Both the position numbers and the translations under genes were made by a program. The notes beneath the pieces were generated by a model. The model had not been told where the DNA came from and searched no databases. It was given only the letters and a program-made list of their open reading frames with translations. Positions 61,647-64,000 of a stretch of DNA of 64,000 nt are shown one piece after another. Source of the DNA: Panopea generosa (Eukaryota; Mollusca; Bivalvia; Adapedonta; Hiatellidae); NCBI GenBank assembly GCA_029582155.1, contig CM055899.1:55571853-55635852 (forward strand), in the 5' to 3' direction. Within the stretch, counting starts at the first letter, position 1, and each line of letters opens with the position of its first letter.

Positions 61647-61985
61647 ATGGGTTGCGAGCTATTGAGAAAATGGAGCAGTTAAGAGATTTGAGAGCAGTGA
61701 TGAAGTATCTGCACAAAAAAATATATAACCCAAAGATATCCACGAAGAAATGAAAACTACACTTGGTGATGACTGACCTTCATATTCAACTGTAAAAAAA
61801 CAGCATGGAAGAACCGGCAATGAAGACGGTCCAGTATGGTCACCCAAAAGATGACACTACTGAAATTCATTTTGAAGCTCCCCATCACATGGTAATGCTT
61901 GATAAAAGAGAGACCTCTCAGTATGCTGCTAGTATTGCAGGAATATGCTTCAATTAATTCCGATTAAATCAGGGAAGATTATGTT
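61647..61985 (+). pseudogene. Mariner-like transposase N-terminal region, broken
   Basis: Conceptual pieces in different frames give a recognisable order: LRAVMKYLHKK (start of the HTH), KDIHEEMKTTLGDD, then an in-frame stop, PSYSTVKK, a mangled W-x-x-F region, EDGP, and finally HHMVMLDKRETSQYAASIAGI. This is the N-terminal DNA-binding region plus linker of a mariner-family transposase. At least two frameshifts and a stop interrupt it, and the catalytic D,D34D half is absent. A MITE lies immediately upstream (61371-61563). The element is dead; the TIRs were not identified. Confidence 0.75.
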
Positions 61986-62451
61986 GGAAAATAATGTGAA
62001 TAAAGTTTTAAATCAATACTGTTTATTATGTTAGGCCAGGGATGCTTTGATGTACCTTTATATTTTAACACATGGTACACAGATGCACACAAGTTGTCAC
62101 TAACAGTGAAAAATATTATATATATATTGCATTTATAAAGTGACTTACTTCATTAAACCCACCAGTGAGATTCAGCATCCATGTTCACTATGCAAGTATG
62201 TGAAAAGCTTCATCTATAACCACTACATTTTGTTGACAAAGAATTTTGCTTGTACCATTTAACCTACATGATACACTCTATCATTGGGTCAGGATGACAG
62301 TCACATGCTCCTGCAAATCATGCAGAACTCGAGTGAGGTCAATCAAGTTGTTATTAAAGTATATGATTACTTAGCATCTGGCACAAACATCACTGAGTTA
62401 TGCATAAAATAATTTAATCAAAAGTGTACGGCTGGAATATAGTAAGTAAGT

Positions 62452-62835
62452 TATTTCAGGAATATCATGTTGATATTTTAAAAATATTTCAGGAGTATCA
62501 TGTAGAGATTTTAAGAATATTTCAAGAGTATCATGTTGAGACTTTAAGAATATTTCAGGAGTATTGTGTCGAGATTTTAAGAATATTTCAGGAATATCAT
62601 GTCGAGATTTAAAATATATTTCAGGAATATCATGTCGAGATTTTAAGAATATTTTAGAAGTAGTATCATGTCGAGAATTTAAGAATATTTTAGGAGTAGT
62701 ATCATGTCGAGAATTTAAGAATATTTCAGGAATATCATGTGGAGGTTTTAAGAATATTACAGGAGTAGTAGTATCATGTTGAGAATTTAAGAATATTTCA
62801 GGAGTATCATGTTGAGATTTTAAGAATATTTCAGC
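62452..62835. repeat. 33-bp minisatellite, about 11-12 copies
   Basis: The unit is TATTTCAGGAGTATCATGTT plus GAGATTTTAAGAA, with 3- and 6-base insertions (AGTAGTATC) in later units. The 11-codon period gives ILRIFQEYHVE-type open frames, not a gene. Confidence 0.95.
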
Positions 62836-63680
62836 GGTATTCAGTCGAAATAAGGATAAAGTTACTTCTGTTGTCAGTCCATACCTGATGTTCTTGTAAT
62901 AGCGATATTGTTTTGATCTCTCTATAACCTTGTTATGCGAGACTTAGCAATGTAAAGTAGAAACATGTTTCCTATGTTTGCTTGGTGATATATATTTGTA
63001 TTATTTCACTGTTTTAACAAAAGGCTGCAGCCATTGGAGATTCTGTCTCAATGTGTATATACACATATCATTTACAATGTTAAGCATACATAATTAAAGA
63101 CTTCACCATATAATATATTACAATAAAAAGATATAAATAAGAATTTACACAAATATGTCATATTCATTTATATTTAACATCACAATCTTCAAATAATGTA
63201 TAATTTAAAAATATACTAATTTAATATATACAATCAAGTAAATATATATTGATATACATGTACACTATTTTATAAATGAATGAAAGATCACCCGTGACCC
63301 ATGATGTGATTATATGACCTCAAATCATTACACACATATCACTGTAGAATGTAGGCTAAAATTTACGAAACATTTTATGATATCCAAACACTGTCCTTGA
63401 CAACCCTCCACCCACAAACATTTGATTCAGCTTAGAAAAAGAGGATCTTACATGAGTGTTCATTTTTTATTGAATTTATCAAAAGAGTTGGCAAAAATTT
63501 ATTATACTGAAACCAAGCTTAGTTTGCCACAGAGGTGAATAAATGTATTAATAAATGAGTACGAATATGAGATTCTATTCAATGTATTATCACACCATGT
63601 GCACTGAGAAATATGATACATTTACCATTAATTTTCAGGTCACCTTTATTTTTATTTAGGAATGTGGTTCAGAAATTGAT

Positions 63681-64000
63681 GCATGCATAGTTTTATCTAT
63701 TGCAACTTGGAGAACCAAGCATAGTTTTATCTATTGCAACTTGGAGAACCATGCATAAATTTATCTATTGCAACTTGGAGAACCATGCATAGTTTTATCT
63801 ATTGCAACTTGGAGAACCATGAATAGTTTTATCTATTGCAACTTGGAGAACCAAGCATAGTTTTATCTATTGCAACTTGGAGAACCATGCATAGTTTTAT
63901 CTATTGCAACTTGGAGAACCATGCATAGTTTTATCTATTGCAACTTGGAGAACCATACCTAGATTTATCAATTGCAACTTGGAGAACCATGCATATATCA
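63681..64000. repeat. 34-bp minisatellite running off the window end
   Basis: The unit is GCATAGTTTTATCTATTGCA plus ACTTGGAGAACCAT. About nine copies are visible and the array continues past base 64,000. Confidence 0.95.

Overview
The window is eukaryotic, AT-rich, and almost entirely non-coding, repeat-dense DNA. Introns with GT/AG borders, a TATA promoter, several tRNA-derived SINE families, a TA-flanked mariner-type element, foldback MITEs and a non-LTR retrotransposon tail all point to an animal genome. Several repeats (those with 'gggccataactc' and 'aacaagagggcc', and the family with 'gtaacaaagttgaaat') are of a kind I associate from memory with bivalve molluscs. A clam- or mussel-like bivalve is my best guess; I cannot name the species.

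The only gene I can model lies on the minus strand between about 52.44 and 37.92 kb. It has a TATA box and an E-box, a 43-codon first exon, a 52-codon GC-rich Val-rich second exon and an 83-codon basic terminal exon. Both introns are phase 0 with consensus borders. The predicted product is 178 residues with no recognised function. Its tail resembles the C-terminal tails of Ty3/gypsy-type Pol proteins. A decayed tandem copy of the terminal exon follows the stop. The second intron (about 12.6 kb) carries a mariner-like insertion, a 1.13-kb near-identical tandem duplication and several repeat arrays. Three weaker plus- or minus-strand exon candidates are listed at low confidence.

Layout. 0-4 kb: no genes, one SINE, one MITE-like relic. 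4.18-5.65 kb: 27-bp minisatellite. 6.5-13 kb: 34-bp and 53-bp arrays, a Val-tRNA SINE and two MITEs. 14.4-18.2 kb: a 22-bp array, then a 3.5-kb 77-bp satellite with higher-order structure. 19-19.7 kb: 42-bp array. 20.6-21.3 kb: LINE 3' tail and two adjacent MITEs. 23.1-24.2 kb: 45-bp array with a (TA)n tract. 26-29 kb: SINE cluster. 29-36.6 kb: a 7-kb array of about 74-bp units interrupted and bounded by a duplicated 30-bp-array module. 37.7-38.2 kb: terminal exon and its relic. 38.8-41 kb: G-rich dispersed repeat array. 42-48 kb: mariner, 170-bp array, 1.13-kb duplication, another repeat element. 49.1-50 kb: third array type. 50.8-52.4 kb: exons 2 and 1. 53-64 kb: SINEs, LINE tail, foldback hairpin element, MITEs, mariner transposase relic, 33-bp and 34-bp arrays, the last running off the window.

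Many long open frames in the window are artefacts of minisatellites whose period is a multiple of three (27, 30, 33, 42, 45, 48 bp); these stay open in several frames and on both strands and are not annotated as genes.
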